From a virus, in IMG/VR virus record IMGVR_UViG_3300039106_000453, positions 1-33,351 of that record: 33,351 nt of DNA; one strand, 5' to 3'. Below, in pieces: positions 7,694 through 16,060 of the stretch. Within the stretch, counting starts at the first letter, position 1. Each line of letters starts with the position of its first letter. A model generated the notes under the pieces. The model had not been told where the DNA came from. It was given only the letters and a program-made list of their open reading frames with translations, and ran no database searches. Both the position numbers and the translations under genes were made by a program.

Positions 7694-10600
7694 ATGAACT
7701 ACGTAGGATTGCACGTACACACTCATTATTCCTTATTCGATGGAATTGCAACTCCAGAAGAATATTTAAGTCGTGCCGTAGATCTTAAAATGCCAGCATT
7801 GGCAATAACAGATCACGGCACACTTTCAGGGCATCGTGAATTTTATCGTACCGCAAAATCCAAAGGCATTAAGCCAATTCTTGGGCTAGAAGGATATATG
7901 TGTGCAGACATCTCTGATAAAAGAGATAAGTCTGAAAGAGAAGGTCAGCAAGATCTTGTTTATAATCATATTATTCTTCTAGCAAAGAATCAGATTGGTT
8001 TAGATAATTTAAATAAAATTAGTGAACTTTCATGGACTGATGGATTTTTTAAGAAACCAAGATTTGATTTTGAAATACTTGAAAAATATCGTGAAGGAAT
8101 TATTGTAACCTCTGCATGTCCAAGTAGTGTAATTGTAAAAGCATTAGAAGAAAATGAATTTGCTATTGCAAAGAAACATATTAAATGGTTTAAGAATAAC
8201 TTTGGTAATGATTACTATATTGAAGTAATGCCACATAATACCCCAGAAATAAATAAGTCTTTGATTGAACTTGCAGATGAATTTGAAGTTAAGGTTGTAG
8301 TAACCCCAGATTGTCATCATTCGGATACATCACAAAAAGAGATTCAAGAATTTAAATTGTTAATGAATACTCATGGCAAGGTTAATAAAGAAGCCACATA
8401 TGAAAAGTCTAAAAAGAAAACAAATATGATGGAAAGACTTGATTATTTATATGGCGAAGATCGTCAAATTACTTTTAACAAGTTTGATATACATTTATTA
8501 TCATATGATGAGATTAAACTAGCAATGGAAAAACAGGGGATAGATAGACCAGATATATATTCAAATACATTGCTATTAGCAGATACAGTAGAAGACTATG
8601 ATATTCAAGATGGACTTGATCTACTTCCAGTTCAATATAAAAGTCCAGATAATGAGTTAGAAAAAATTGCATTTGAAGGACTAGAACTTAAAGGTTTGCA
8701 AGATAATAAAGAATATGTTGACAGACTAAATGAAGAATTAGAAATTATTAAGAATAAAAAGTTTGCACCATACTTTCTAGTTGTTCAAAGTATGATTGCT
8801 TGGGCTAAAAAAGAAGGCATTATGGTTGGTCCAGGTCGTGGATCATCTGCTGGATCTTTAGTCTGTTTCACACTTGGAATTACTGATATTGATCCAATCA
8901 AATATGGACTTCTATTCTTTCGATTTATTAATCCAGAACGAAATGATTTTCCAGATATTGATACAGATATTCAAGATACTCGTCGTGAAGAAGTAAAAGA
9001 TTATTTAGTTAGACAATATAGACACGTTGCTTCTATTGCTACCTTTTTATCATTTAAAGATAAAGGTGTAGTTAGAGATGTTGCTCGTGTATTAGACATA
9101 CCTCTTTCTGATGTTAATAAAGTATTAAAACTTGTTGATACTTGGGATGAATACTGTTATTCAAAAACAACATTATGGTTTAGAGAAAAGTATCCAGAAG
9201 TAGAAATTTATGGAGATCAATTGCGAGGACGTATTCGTGGAACTGGAATTCATGCTGCAGGAGTTGTAACAAGTAAGAATCCAATTTTTAGGTATGCACC
9301 TTTAGAAACACGATCATCTCCAGGATCTGATGAAAGAATTCCAGTTGTTGGTGTTGATATGGAAGAGGCAGAAAGAATTGGATTAATTAAGATTGATGCA
9401 CTTGGATTAAAAACTCTTAGCGTTATACAAGATGCCATTGCAGAGATTGAAAAAAATCATTACAAAAAAATTAATTTATTAGAGATTGATTTAGAAGATC
9501 CTAAAGTTTATGAAATGATCTCAGATGGATATACCAAAGGAGTTTTTCAGTGTGAGGCTGCACCATACACTAACCTATTAGTTAGAATGGGTGTAAAGAA
9601 TTTAAATGAACTTGCTGCATCGAATGCTCTTGTTCGTCCTGGCGCAATGAACACTATTGGCAAAGACTATATTGCAAGAAAACATGGTAAACAAAATATT
9701 GATTACCTAAATAAAGTTATGAAACCAATTACAGTTGATACATATGGTTGTGTTTTGTATCAAGAGCAAGTTATGCAAGCCTGTGTTGAACTTGGTGGAA
9801 TGACTATGGCAGAAGCAGATAAGGTACGTAAAATTATTGGAAAGAAGAAAGATGCTAAAGAATTTGATCAGTTTAAAGAAAAGTTTGTTAATGGTGCTTC
9901 TAAGTACATTAGTCCTAATTCTGCTTTGGATTTATGGCACGACTTTGAAGCACATGCGGGATATTCGTTCAATAAGTCTCATGCGGTTGCTTACTCTACG
10001 GTCTCGTATTGGACCGCTTGGTTAAAGTATTATTATCCACTTGAATTTATGTTTGCACTTTTAAAAAATGAAAAGGATAAAGATGGCAGAACTGAATATC
10101 TTATTGAAGCGAAAAGAATGGGGATTAGTATTAAGTTACCTCACATTAACGATTCGGATATGGATTTTAAAATTGAGGGTAAGGGTATTAGATTTGGTCT
10201 TAGTTCTATCAAATATATATCTGACAAGATTGCAGAAAGATATATTCAAGCACGACCATTTACTTCATATAAACAACTTGAAGAATTTACCTTTACAAAA
10301 GGAAATGGAGTAAATAGCAGAGCCTTGCAGTCATTGAGAATTACAGGTGCTGCCACTTTTCCTGATAATCCAAGAAATGATCAAGAGATTAAAGAAAATT
10401 TATATGAATATTTAAATCTGCCAGAATTTAATATGACAGTGCCAACACAGTATCACTCATTTATTCAATCAACAGAAGAGTTTGAAGAAAAAGGATCTTT
10501 TATTTTAATGGGAATGATTAAGTCAATTAAAAGAGGAACAGGATGGTCTCGTGTTGATGTCCTAGATAAAACTGGGTCAGTTGGAATTTTTGATGATGAG

Positions 10601-10969
10601 AATACTACAATTGAGATTGGTAAAACATACCTACTACTAGCATCAGACAATAGGATTGTTTCTGCCATTCCAGTTGATGAAATTAAAACTTCGCCAAATG
10701 CATTAGTTAGATTTTTAAATTATAAACAACTGCCATTTGCAGAAGAAGAGATGTTTGTGGTATCCTTTAAACCAAGAACAACAAAGGCTGGAAAGAAGAT
10801 GGCATTATTAACATTAGCAGACTCATCAAGAGATTTGCATTCTGTAACAGTATTTCCAACATCTTTTGCAAAAGCCTACATGCATATTAAAGAAGGAAAT
10901 ACTTATAAATTTGATTTTGGAAAAACAAAAGACGGAACTAGAACTTTGGAGGATGTACATGTCAGTTAG
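7694..10969 (+). CDS. dnaE: DNA polymerase III alpha subunit (DnaE) with intact PHP domain
   Basis: A 1091-residue C-family replicative polymerase. The PHP domain keeps all nine metal-ligand positions known from mycobacterial DnaE1: His7, His9, Asp16, His41, Glu66, His92, Cys142, Asp206 and His208. This suggests built-in 3'-5' proofreading. The palm has 'GPGRGSSAGSLV' and the catalytic Asp pair in 'NDFPDIDTDIQDTRRE', with the third Asp in 'IKIDALGLKTL'. A helix-hairpin-helix region ('SRALQSLRITGAA') and a C-terminal OB domain follow. ATG 7694 is chosen because it gives a PHP strand immediately; the longer frame runs through the SSB gene. It overlaps the RecA-like gene by 11 bases. No separate epsilon or clamp gene is seen. 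Confidence 0.97.
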   Translation: MNYVGLHVHTHYSLFDGIATPEEYLSRAVDLKMPALAITDHGTLSGHREFYRTAKSKGIKPILGLEGYMCADISDKRDKSEREGQQDLVYNHIILLAKNQIGLDNLNKISELSWTDGFFKKPRFDFEILEKYREGIIVTSACPSSVIVKALEENEFAIAKKHIKWFKNNFGNDYYIEVMPHNTPEINKSLIELADEFEVKVVVTPDCHHSDTSQKEIQEFKLLMNTHGKVNKEATYEKSKKKTNMMERLDYLYGEDRQITFNKFDIHLLSYDEIKLAMEKQGIDRPDIYSNTLLLADTVEDYDIQDGLDLLPVQYKSPDNELEKIAFEGLELKGLQDNKEYVDRLNEELEIIKNKKFAPYFLVVQSMIAWAKKEGIMVGPGRGSSAGSLVCFTLGITDIDPIKYGLLFFRFINPERNDFPDIDTDIQDTRREEVKDYLVRQYRHVASIATFLSFKDKGVVRDVARVLDIPLSDVNKVLKLVDTWDEYCYSKTTLWFREKYPEVEIYGDQLRGRIRGTGIHAAGVVTSKNPIFRYAPLETRSSPGSDERIPVVGVDMEEAERIGLIKIDALGLKTLSVIQDAIAEIEKNHYKKINLLEIDLEDPKVYEMISDGYTKGVFQCEAAPYTNLLVRMGVKNLNELAASNALVRPGAMNTIGKDYIARKHGKQNIDYLNKVMKPITVDTYGCVLYQEQVMQACVELGGMTMAEADKVRKIIGKKKDAKEFDQFKEKFVNGASKYISPNSALDLWHDFEAHAGYSFNKSHAVAYSTVSYWTAWLKYYYPLEFMFALLKNEKDKDGRTEYLIEAKRMGISIKLPHINDSDMDFKIEGKGIRFGLSSIKYISDKIAERYIQARPFTSYKQLEEFTFTKGNGVNSRALQSLRITGAATFPDNPRNDQEIKENLYEYLNLPEFNMTVPTQYHSFIQSTEEFEEKGSFILMGMIKSIKRGTGWSRVDVLDKTGSVGIFDDENTTIEIGKTYLLLASDNRIVSAIPVDEIKTSPNALVRFLNYKQLPFAEEEMFVVSFKPRTTKAGKKMALLTLADSSRDLHSVTVFPTSFAKAYMHIKEGNTYKFDFGKTKDGTRTLEDVHVS

Positions 10970-11972
10970 CGTAGAAGATGTTTTAGCATTATTAGATCCT
11001 AAACTTAGAAAACGTTTAGGAACTGGAGAAGGAATTAATTTTGAATACCAGCCCACACCTAGTTATGGCCTTAATAAGGCTTTAGGCGGTGGTCTGCCAT
11101 ATGGAAGACAAGTTTTGATCTGGGGCAGCAAGTCAAGTGCAAAGTCTTCTATGTGCCTACAAATGATTGCTATGGCACAAGCAGAAGGAAAAGTATGTGC
11201 ATGGATTGATTCTGAGATGTCATATTCAGAAGACTGGGCGATTAAACTTGGAGTAGATCCTAAAAAACTAATCTACTCACAAGCAAGAACTATTAGTGAT
11301 ATGGTGGACGTTGGGGTTGGACTCATTAATGCTGGAGTTGATTTAATTGTCATTGATAGTATTACATCAATGCTTCCTGCTATTTACTTTGAAAAAGATA
11401 CAGAGGATATGAAGGCTTTAGAAAATACAAAACAGATTGGGGCAGAATCTCGTGACTTTAGCAACGCTTGGAAAATGCTTAATTACGCTAATAATAAAAT
11501 CAAGCCTACTTTGCTTGTTCTTATTTCTCAGTCTCGTAATAACATTAATGCTATGTATACTAGTCAGCAGCCTTCTGGTGGTCAGGCTACTAAGTTTTAT
11601 TCCTCATGTGTTATTAAGTTATTTTCATCGGAATCTGATAATCAGGCAATCAAAGGAAAAATTAAAGTAGGAGATAAACTTATTGAAGAAAAGATTGGTA
11701 GAAAAATTAGATGGGAGTTGCAGTTTTCTAAAACTTCTCCTGGTTTTCAGTCTGGAGAGTATGATTTTTACTTTAGAGGTGATGCTCTGGGTATTGACAA
11801 AGTAGGTGATCTTGTTGATACAGCAGAACAAATGGGTATGGTAAACAGAACTGGTGCTTGGTATCAACTTGATGATGGCACAAAAGTTCAGGGTAGAGAT
11901 GCATTTATTGAAAAGGTAACAGAAGACTTAGAATTACAAAAACAGTTAAGGTTAAAGGTAGAAAGTGCCTAA
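10959..11972 (+). CDS. RecA-like recombinase with altered P-loop
   Basis: A 337-residue strand-exchange ATPase for recombination-dependent replication and repair. The ATG at 10959 has GGAGG ending 6 bases upstream; the earlier in-frame ATG at 10953 directly abuts that site. The sequence 'YGLNKALGGGLPYGRQVLIWG' leads into a P-loop G56-S-K-S-S-A61-K62-S63-S64, where Ala61 replaces the Gly expected before Lys. Walker B is 'VDLIVIDSITSM', and 'LISQSRNNI' with a Gly-rich loop fits L2. The C-terminal DNA-binding domain is short. UvsX-like proteins are the nearest alternative. It may still bind ATP despite the P-loop change. Confidence 0.88.
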   Translation: MSVSVEDVLALLDPKLRKRLGTGEGINFEYQPTPSYGLNKALGGGLPYGRQVLIWGSKSSAKSSMCLQMIAMAQAEGKVCAWIDSEMSYSEDWAIKLGVDPKKLIYSQARTISDMVDVGVGLINAGVDLIVIDSITSMLPAIYFEKDTEDMKALENTKQIGAESRDFSNAWKMLNYANNKIKPTLLVLISQSRNNINAMYTSQQPSGGQATKFYSSCVIKLFSSESDNQAIKGKIKVGDKLIEEKIGRKIRWELQFSKTSPGFQSGEYDFYFRGDALGIDKVGDLVDTAEQMGMVNRTGAWYQLDDGTKVQGRDAFIEKVTEDLELQKQLRLKVESA

Positions 11973-12141
11973 TCCTTTTTCTACATATAACGGAAAGTTT
12001 TATTGTCAAAAGTGTAATGAAGAAGTTTTAATTTGTAGGCTATGGTCTGAAACTAAGGATGTGACATGGATGTGTTCTAAAAAACATATTTCTAAGGTAT
12101 CTTTAGTTCCCAAAAATAAAAAGGATTATCAAGATGAGTGA
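11965..12141 (+). CDS. Zinc-ribbon microprotein (58 aa)
   Basis: A short GTG-start frame overlapping the end of the RecA-like gene by 8 bases and the next gene by 8 bases, so it fills an otherwise empty gap of about 160 bases. The product has 'FYCQKC' and 'WMCSKKH', a Cys-x2-Cys plus Cys-x3-His set, and a basic Lys-rich C-terminus. This is consistent with a single zinc site binding nucleic acid. Function unknown. The coupling and the cysteine spacing make it a probable real gene. Confidence 0.6.
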   Translation: MPNPFSTYNGKFYCQKCNEEVLICRLWSETKDVTWMCSKKHISKVSLVPKNKKDYQDE

Positions 12142-12418
12142 GAGATCTGAATCAAAAAGAATAGGTGCTAAGCAGCATAAGAATAGTGGTAGAAATACTC
12201 ACAAGGGAGATGCCACCTGGAACAATTTTACAGTAGATTTTAAAGAGGTTGGAAAATCATTTACTCTCAATCAGAAGGTTTGGGCTAAAGCCGTTACAGA
12301 CGCTATTAAAAATAACAATGACCCAGCCATAATTGTTGTTATTGGCGAGGGTACAAATAAGGTCAGACTTGCAATAACTGAATTAGCAATACTTGAACAG
12401 TTTGTAGATGGTGTATAA
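12134..12418 (+). CDS. Hjc-like PD-(D/E)XK Holliday-junction resolvase or endonuclease
   Basis: A 94-residue protein. After a basic N-terminus the order is 'NSGR', 'KGDATW', then 'FTVDFKEVGKSFTL' and a helix-strand end ('AIIVVIGEG'). This is the order of small PD-(D/E)XK nucleases: Asp in GDA, Asp-x-Lys in DFK and a downstream Ser. Archaeal Hjc and phage relatives cut four-way junctions, and the position after RecA fits. A second resolvase of RuvC type is encoded at 14542, so one of the two may have another substrate. The N-terminus overlaps the zinc microprotein. Confidence 0.7.
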   Translation: MSERSESKRIGAKQHKNSGRNTHKGDATWNNFTVDFKEVGKSFTLNQKVWAKAVTDAIKNNNDPAIIVVIGEGTNKVRLAITELAILEQFVDGV

Positions 12419-12419
12419 T
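12414..12419 (+). promoter_or_regulatory. Candidate -10 element for a leaderless start at 12426
   Basis: A perfect TATAAT is followed by exactly 6 bases and the ATG at 12426. The predicted transcript would begin at or next to that ATG. No ribosome binding site precedes the ATG. The site lies at the very end of the Hjc-like gene. No -35 hexamer is convincing. Confidence 0.4.
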
Positions 12420-12425
12420 AGTATT

Positions 12426-13118
12426 ATGGACACAGGATACGCACCAAAAAATAAGATAGTTCCACATATTATAAAAAATTTCTTTAGTGATGAAGAAGTA
12501 GAAGTTTTGCTTGCAATAGTCAAGTATCAAAAAAATGCTAAAGATCTACCTGAATTTCATGCCCCAATAGTTTTACCAAAAATGGCACGAATGCAAATAG
12601 AACTTATGTACCCAGAACATATACGTAAAAAACTTGAAATATTTGCTTCAAATATGGTTGGAGAAGAAGTATTTATGTCTCACAACAGTTACTTGAGTTA
12701 TAATGAAGATCATAGTCCAGGAGTAAATCCAAGATTGCCACCACACTATGATTCAGATAATTATTTTAGCAAACTAACTTTGGACTATCAACTAGATAAA
12801 AATATTGATTGGCCAATAGTTATTGAGGATAAAACTTTTAATCTTCAGTATGGAGATCTTCTTGTATTTTGGGGTGCTGGACAAGCACACTGGAGAGAGC
12901 CTGTATTATTTAAAGAAGGAGATAATACTGAGGTTTTGACAATGCATTTTTCAACTCTAAAAGATTTTCTAGAATTAGATGGTCCTGCTAGAGCACCAGA
13001 AAAAAGAGAAGCAAGACTTGCTAGTTGGCAAGCAGATCCAGTATTTGCAAAGTACAACCAAGATTTTGGTGATAAACAAAATTTTATAAATAAAATAAAA
13101 GAAAACAACAACAATTAA
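12426..13118 (+). CDS. 2-oxoglutarate/Fe(II)-dependent oxygenase (first of three)
   Basis: A 230-residue cupin-fold oxygenase. Numbered from ATG 12426, the Fe ligands are His107 and Asp109 ('PHYDSDNYF') and the distal His155 ('QAHWREP'). Strand patterns ('LQYGDLLVFWGAG', 'EVLTMHFST') fit the double-stranded beta-helix. A start at 12408 is also possible, adding six residues; 12426 was preferred because TATAAT lies 6 bases before it. Substrates of phage members include nucleobases, peptides and small metabolites; none can be assigned here. It lies in the replication module, which makes a nucleic-acid or protein hydroxylation role possible. Confidence 0.8.
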   Translation: MDTGYAPKNKIVPHIIKNFFSDEEVEVLLAIVKYQKNAKDLPEFHAPIVLPKMARMQIELMYPEHIRKKLEIFASNMVGEEVFMSHNSYLSYNEDHSPGVNPRLPPHYDSDNYFSKLTLDYQLDKNIDWPIVIEDKTFNLQYGDLLVFWGAGQAHWREPVLFKEGDNTEVLTMHFSTLKDFLELDGPARAPEKREARLASWQADPVFAKYNQDFGDKQNFINKIKENNNN

Positions 13119-13128
13119 AAAGGAACAA

Positions 13129-13434
13129 ATGAATCAAAACAGTACGACATTAGAACAATTAAATGATCTATCAGATATTGCAGAGTATATGGAAGATGAA
13201 GATCTTACAACTGCACTCACTATGATTGCTAAACTTATTATTAAACCAGATATTCCAATTCAGGTAGCAACATTGGAAATTGTTAGGCTTCAGGCTATTG
13301 CTGCTAAATTAGCACTAAAAGCAACTTGGATGGCAAATGTTGACAAAAGTAACAGGGGAAAGAAAAACATTTACTATACTGCAGCAGAATCAGTAAACAA
13401 TTTAGTATCAGCACTAAAATATATCACCAGATAG
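13129..13434 (+). CDS. Hypothetical helical protein
   Basis: A 101-residue protein predicted to be all-helical, with an acidic N-terminus ('DLSDIAEYMEDEDLTTAL') and a basic C-terminal half. An AAAAAGGA ribosome binding site precedes it. No motif is recognised. It lies directly before the Cas4/RecB-like nuclease and could be a small partner of it. A TATACT hexamer at its stop codon may start transcription of the next gene. Confidence 0.5.
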   Translation: MNQNSTTLEQLNDLSDIAEYMEDEDLTTALTMIAKLIIKPDIPIQVATLEIVRLQAIAAKLALKATWMANVDKSNRGKKNIYYTAAESVNNLVSALKYITR

Positions 13435-13462
13435 TGTATACTTATATAAACAAAGGAATATA

Positions 13463-14278
13463 ATGACTAAAAGTTTACTACAACAAGTAATGGTAAAACA
13501 GGCTAAATCAGAAAGTAATATAGACACAAAAGCCTTAGTTGAGGCTATTGAAAAAGGATATCTTGTAGGTCGTGATAAAAAGTTTGTTCAAAAGAAAACA
13601 TTTGCTCCGTCAACAATTGCTTATGGGTTTGGTGAGTGTGCCAGATATTGGTACTTAGCCTTTGATGGAAATGAGTTTGATGATCTAACTACTCCGTTTT
13701 CTGCTGCAAATATGGGTAATGGTACTTTATCTCATGGAAGAATTCAGGATGCAATTCTTAATTCTGGAATAGCAAAAGTATTTACTGATGAAAAGACTGG
13801 CAAACCAACAACTGAATTTAAAATTAGTAATCAAGATCCTCCAATCTTTGGATATGGAGATGGTATTTTGATTATTAATGATGAAGAAGTTGTGTTGGAA
13901 ATTAAAACATGTGGAGAAGAAGCGTTTCAGTATTATAAAAGAATGAATAAGGCTAAAAAAGGTCATCTTATTCAAATACTTTTGTACATGAAAATTCTTA
14001 AGAAGAAAGATGGAGTGCTACTATATGAAAATAAAAATAACCATGAACTTCTTGCAATTCCAGTAAGCGTAAATGATTACTATAGACAATGGATAGACAA
14101 TACATTTAACTGGTTAAGAACAGTACGTAAGGCTTGGGAGGATAGAACTCTTCCTAATAAAAACTACCGTGCAAATTCAAAAATTTGTAAAAGTTGTCCA
14201 GTTCAAAAGGCATGTTCAGATGCAGGCTCAGGAGTAATTAAAATTGCTCCCTTAGAGGGATTAAGTGAAGCCTTGTAG
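13463..14278 (+). CDS. Cas4/RecB-like PD-(D/E)XK exonuclease with Fe-S cluster
   Basis: A 271-residue nuclease. Active-site residues are His91 ('LSHGR'), Asp133 ('GYGDGIL'), Glu146 and Lys148 ('VLEIKTC'), and Gln171/Tyr175 of the QhxxY motif ('HLIQILLYM'). Four cysteines fit a 4Fe-4S site as in Cas4 and AddB: Cys59 ('GECARYWY'), then Cys242, Cys245 and Cys251 near the C-terminus ('CKSCPVQKAC'). Phage proteins of this type resect ends for recombination. No CRISPR array or cas1/cas2 lies in the window, so adaptation is not implied. It overlaps the next gene by 14 bases. Confidence 0.88.
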   Translation: MTKSLLQQVMVKQAKSESNIDTKALVEAIEKGYLVGRDKKFVQKKTFAPSTIAYGFGECARYWYLAFDGNEFDDLTTPFSAANMGNGTLSHGRIQDAILNSGIAKVFTDEKTGKPTTEFKISNQDPPIFGYGDGILIINDEEVVLEIKTCGEEAFQYYKRMNKAKKGHLIQILLYMKILKKKDGVLLYENKNNHELLAIPVSVNDYYRQWIDNTFNWLRTVRKAWEDRTLPNKNYRANSKICKSCPVQKACSDAGSGVIKIAPLEGLSEAL

Positions 14279-14555
14279 TTGGTGTGATAATGAGTTTGTG
14301 GCTACAGTAAGTTATCAAATTTACTGTAGTCCATACTGCAGATCAGAAGCAACAAAAATAAAAATTGCTACAAAACAAGTATTAAATAAAAGAAAAAAAA
14401 GAATTGGTAAAGATAGAAAGTGTTCAAGGGGATGCGGAACTACACTCTCAGCATATAATGATGCCAACTACTGTCCTAATTGTACAATTGATATTAAAGA
14501 ATTACAAAAAATGTTAAAACAAATAAAAGGATATATTAAGTATGAGCAAGAATAA
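14265..14555 (+). CDS. Small protein with two zinc knuckles
   Basis: A 96-residue protein with a GTG start inside the nuclease gene. An N-terminal 'CSWC ... YCSPYC' unit and a C-terminal 'CSRGC ... YCPNC' unit flank a very basic linker ('KQVLNKRKKRIGKDRK'), so it probably binds two zinc ions and nucleic acid. Its stop overlaps the start of the RuvC-like gene by 14 bases. Its role is unknown; placement between a nuclease and a resolvase suggests recombination or transcription control. Confidence 0.6.
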   Translation: MKPCSWCDNEFVATVSYQIYCSPYCRSEATKIKIATKQVLNKRKKRIGKDRKCSRGCGTTLSAYNDANYCPNCTIDIKELQKMLKQIKGYIKYEQE

Positions 14556-15132
14556 ATGGGGATTAGAAATAAAACCAAAAAAAATATGTGCTATTGATGC
14601 CAGTACTAATAGTTTTGCATTTGCTTTATTTAATAATGATACCCTTGAAACAGTTGGAAAAATTAATTTTGAAGGAAATACAAACTATGAAAAAGTTATG
14701 GATGCATGTAATAAAACTAAATTATTTTTAGATTACTATGGAGGTTTTGAGGCTATAGTAATTGAGCACACAGTTTTTATGAATTCTCCAAAGGTTGCTG
14801 CAGACTTAGCCCTTGTTCAAGGAGCATTGCTAGGAGCAGCAGGATTGACTGGAACAAAGATTATAGGAACAGTTTCTCCAATAACCTGGCAAAATTTTAT
14901 TGGAAATAAAAAAATTGATAAAGATGAGAAGTTTTCCATACGATCAGCAAATCCTGGAAAGTCAGAGTCTTGGTATAAAACCTATGAAAGAAACTTACGC
15001 AAAGAAAGAACAATAAGATTTGTTAATATGCAGTATGATAGATCTATCATAGATAACGACATAGCAGATGCTTGTGGAATTGGTCATTGGGCTATAAAAA
15101 ACTGGGATAAAGCAATAGGGGTTGACAAATAA
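14542..15132 (+). CDS. RuvC-like Holliday-junction resolvase
   Basis: A 196-residue RNase H-fold endonuclease. The acidic residues are Asp19 ('ICAIDASTNS'), Glu75 ('IVIEHT'), and Asp173 and Asp176 ('NDIADACGIGHWA'). These four positions match the RuvC catalytic set. It would resolve recombination or packaging intermediates before the terminase acts. An AAGGATATATTAAGT leader provides a weak ribosome binding site. Length is near that of bacterial RuvC. Confidence 0.88.
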   Translation: MSKNKWGLEIKPKKICAIDASTNSFAFALFNNDTLETVGKINFEGNTNYEKVMDACNKTKLFLDYYGGFEAIVIEHTVFMNSPKVAADLALVQGALLGAAGLTGTKIIGTVSPITWQNFIGNKKIDKDEKFSIRSANPGKSESWYKTYERNLRKERTIRFVNMQYDRSIIDNDIADACGIGHWAIKNWDKAIGVDK

Positions 15133-15136
15133 CAGT

Positions 15137-15292
15137 ATGGCTGCTAAACTATATACATCAGAAGTCTTTATGCGTAAACGATATGTTATGGATAAAAAGA
15201 CTCCAGAAGAGATTGCTAAGGAGTGTGGATGTACAGTGGAAACTGTTTATGTATACCTTGCAAAATTTGGATTAAGGAAGTCTAAACGATGA
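15137..15292 (+). CDS. Helix-turn-helix microprotein (51 aa)
   Basis: A short ATG frame starting 4 bases after the resolvase stop. It ends inside the next start (ATGA overlap at 15289-15292). The core 'TPEEIAKECGCTVETVYVYL' is a clear helix-turn-helix of the sigma70 region 4 or resolvase type, followed by a basic tail. It likely binds DNA. It may act with the terminase as a packaging or late-gene regulator, given its position; that is inference. Confidence 0.7.
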   Translation: MAAKLYTSEVFMRKRYVMDKKTPEEIAKECGCTVETVYVYLAKFGLRKSKR

Positions 15293-15534
15293 GCGATCAT
15301 TTAAAGATTACAGTTGATCAGGTTAGTCACCCACAGCACTACACAAGTGACCCATCTGGTATTGAATGTTTACAGATTACTAGACATAGAAACTTTAATA
15401 TTGGAAATGCCATTAAGTATCTTTGGAGAGCAGGATTAAAAAACGAAGATAAGCATGTTGAAGACTTAAAGAAAGCAATTTTTTATATTCAAGATGAAAT
15501 CTATAGAATTGAAGGATTAAATAATGGCAACTGA
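15289..15534 (+). CDS. DUF3310-family protein
   Basis: An 81-residue protein with the family pattern 'VSHPQHYTSDPSGIECLQI' then 'FNIGNAIKYLWRAGLK' and 'EDLKKAIFYIQDEI'. DUF3310 members are common in phages and are often near nucleotide-metabolism or replication genes. Their function is unproven. It overlaps the previous microprotein by 4 bases and the terminase small subunit by 11. Confidence 0.85.
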   Translation: MSDHLKITVDQVSHPQHYTSDPSGIECLQITRHRNFNIGNAIKYLWRAGLKNEDKHVEDLKKAIFYIQDEIYRIEGLNNGN

Positions 15535-16060
15535 AGTAGAACTTATTGAACATTTAGATCAAATAAATAAAGTAGTAGAAGAATATTTAAAGGGTAGTGA
15601 TCCAACTAAAATATCAAAAGACTTAAGTATGCCTAGAGTTAGAGTTGTTGCACTTATTAATGAGTGGAAGGTCATGGCTTCTGCCAATGATGCAATTAGG
15701 GGCAGGGCAAAAGAGGCATTAGCAGCAGCAGACCAGCATTATGGCAAGTTAATTTCTAAAGCCTATGAAGTTATTGATGAGGCTGGATTAAATAATAATC
15801 TTGGAGCAAAAACTAATGCAATTAAACTAGTATTAGATATTGAATCAAAAAGAATTGACATGTTACAAAAAGCGGGTTTGTTAGAAAATAAAGAGTTAGC
15901 AGAAGAAATTTTAGAAGTAGAACAAAAACAAGAAGTATTGATTGGAATCTTACGTGATATTGCTTCTGAATATCCACAAGTAAGAGATGAAATCATGAAA
16001 AGGCTATCATCTATTGCTAAAGACAATGAGGTAATAACAATTGTCCACGATGTTCAATGA
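15524..16060 (+). CDS. Putative terminase small subunit
   Basis: A 178-residue helical protein. An N-terminal helix-turn-helix ('YLKGSDPTKISKDLSMPRVRV') is followed by a long helical region and a C-terminal helix. It overlaps the large subunit. The small subunit recognises the packaging site and feeds DNA to the large subunit. The assignment rests on position, size and the HTH, since small subunits diverge strongly. Confidence 0.7.
   Translation: MATEVELIEHLDQINKVVEEYLKGSDPTKISKDLSMPRVRVVALINEWKVMASANDAIRGRAKEALAAADQHYGKLISKAYEVIDEAGLNNNLGAKTNAIKLVLDIESKRIDMLQKAGLLENKELAEEILEVEQKQEVLIGILRDIASEYPQVRDEIMKRLSSIAKDNEVITIVHDVQ

Noticed and set aside
10866-10958. Longer start for the RecA-like protein
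   Set aside because: It runs through the DnaE C-terminus. The GGAGG spacing supports ATG 10959.
13463-14278. CRISPR-associated Cas4
   Set aside because: The nuclease has Cas4-like residues, but no repeats, cas1 or cas2 are visible. A phage recombination nuclease is the simpler reading.
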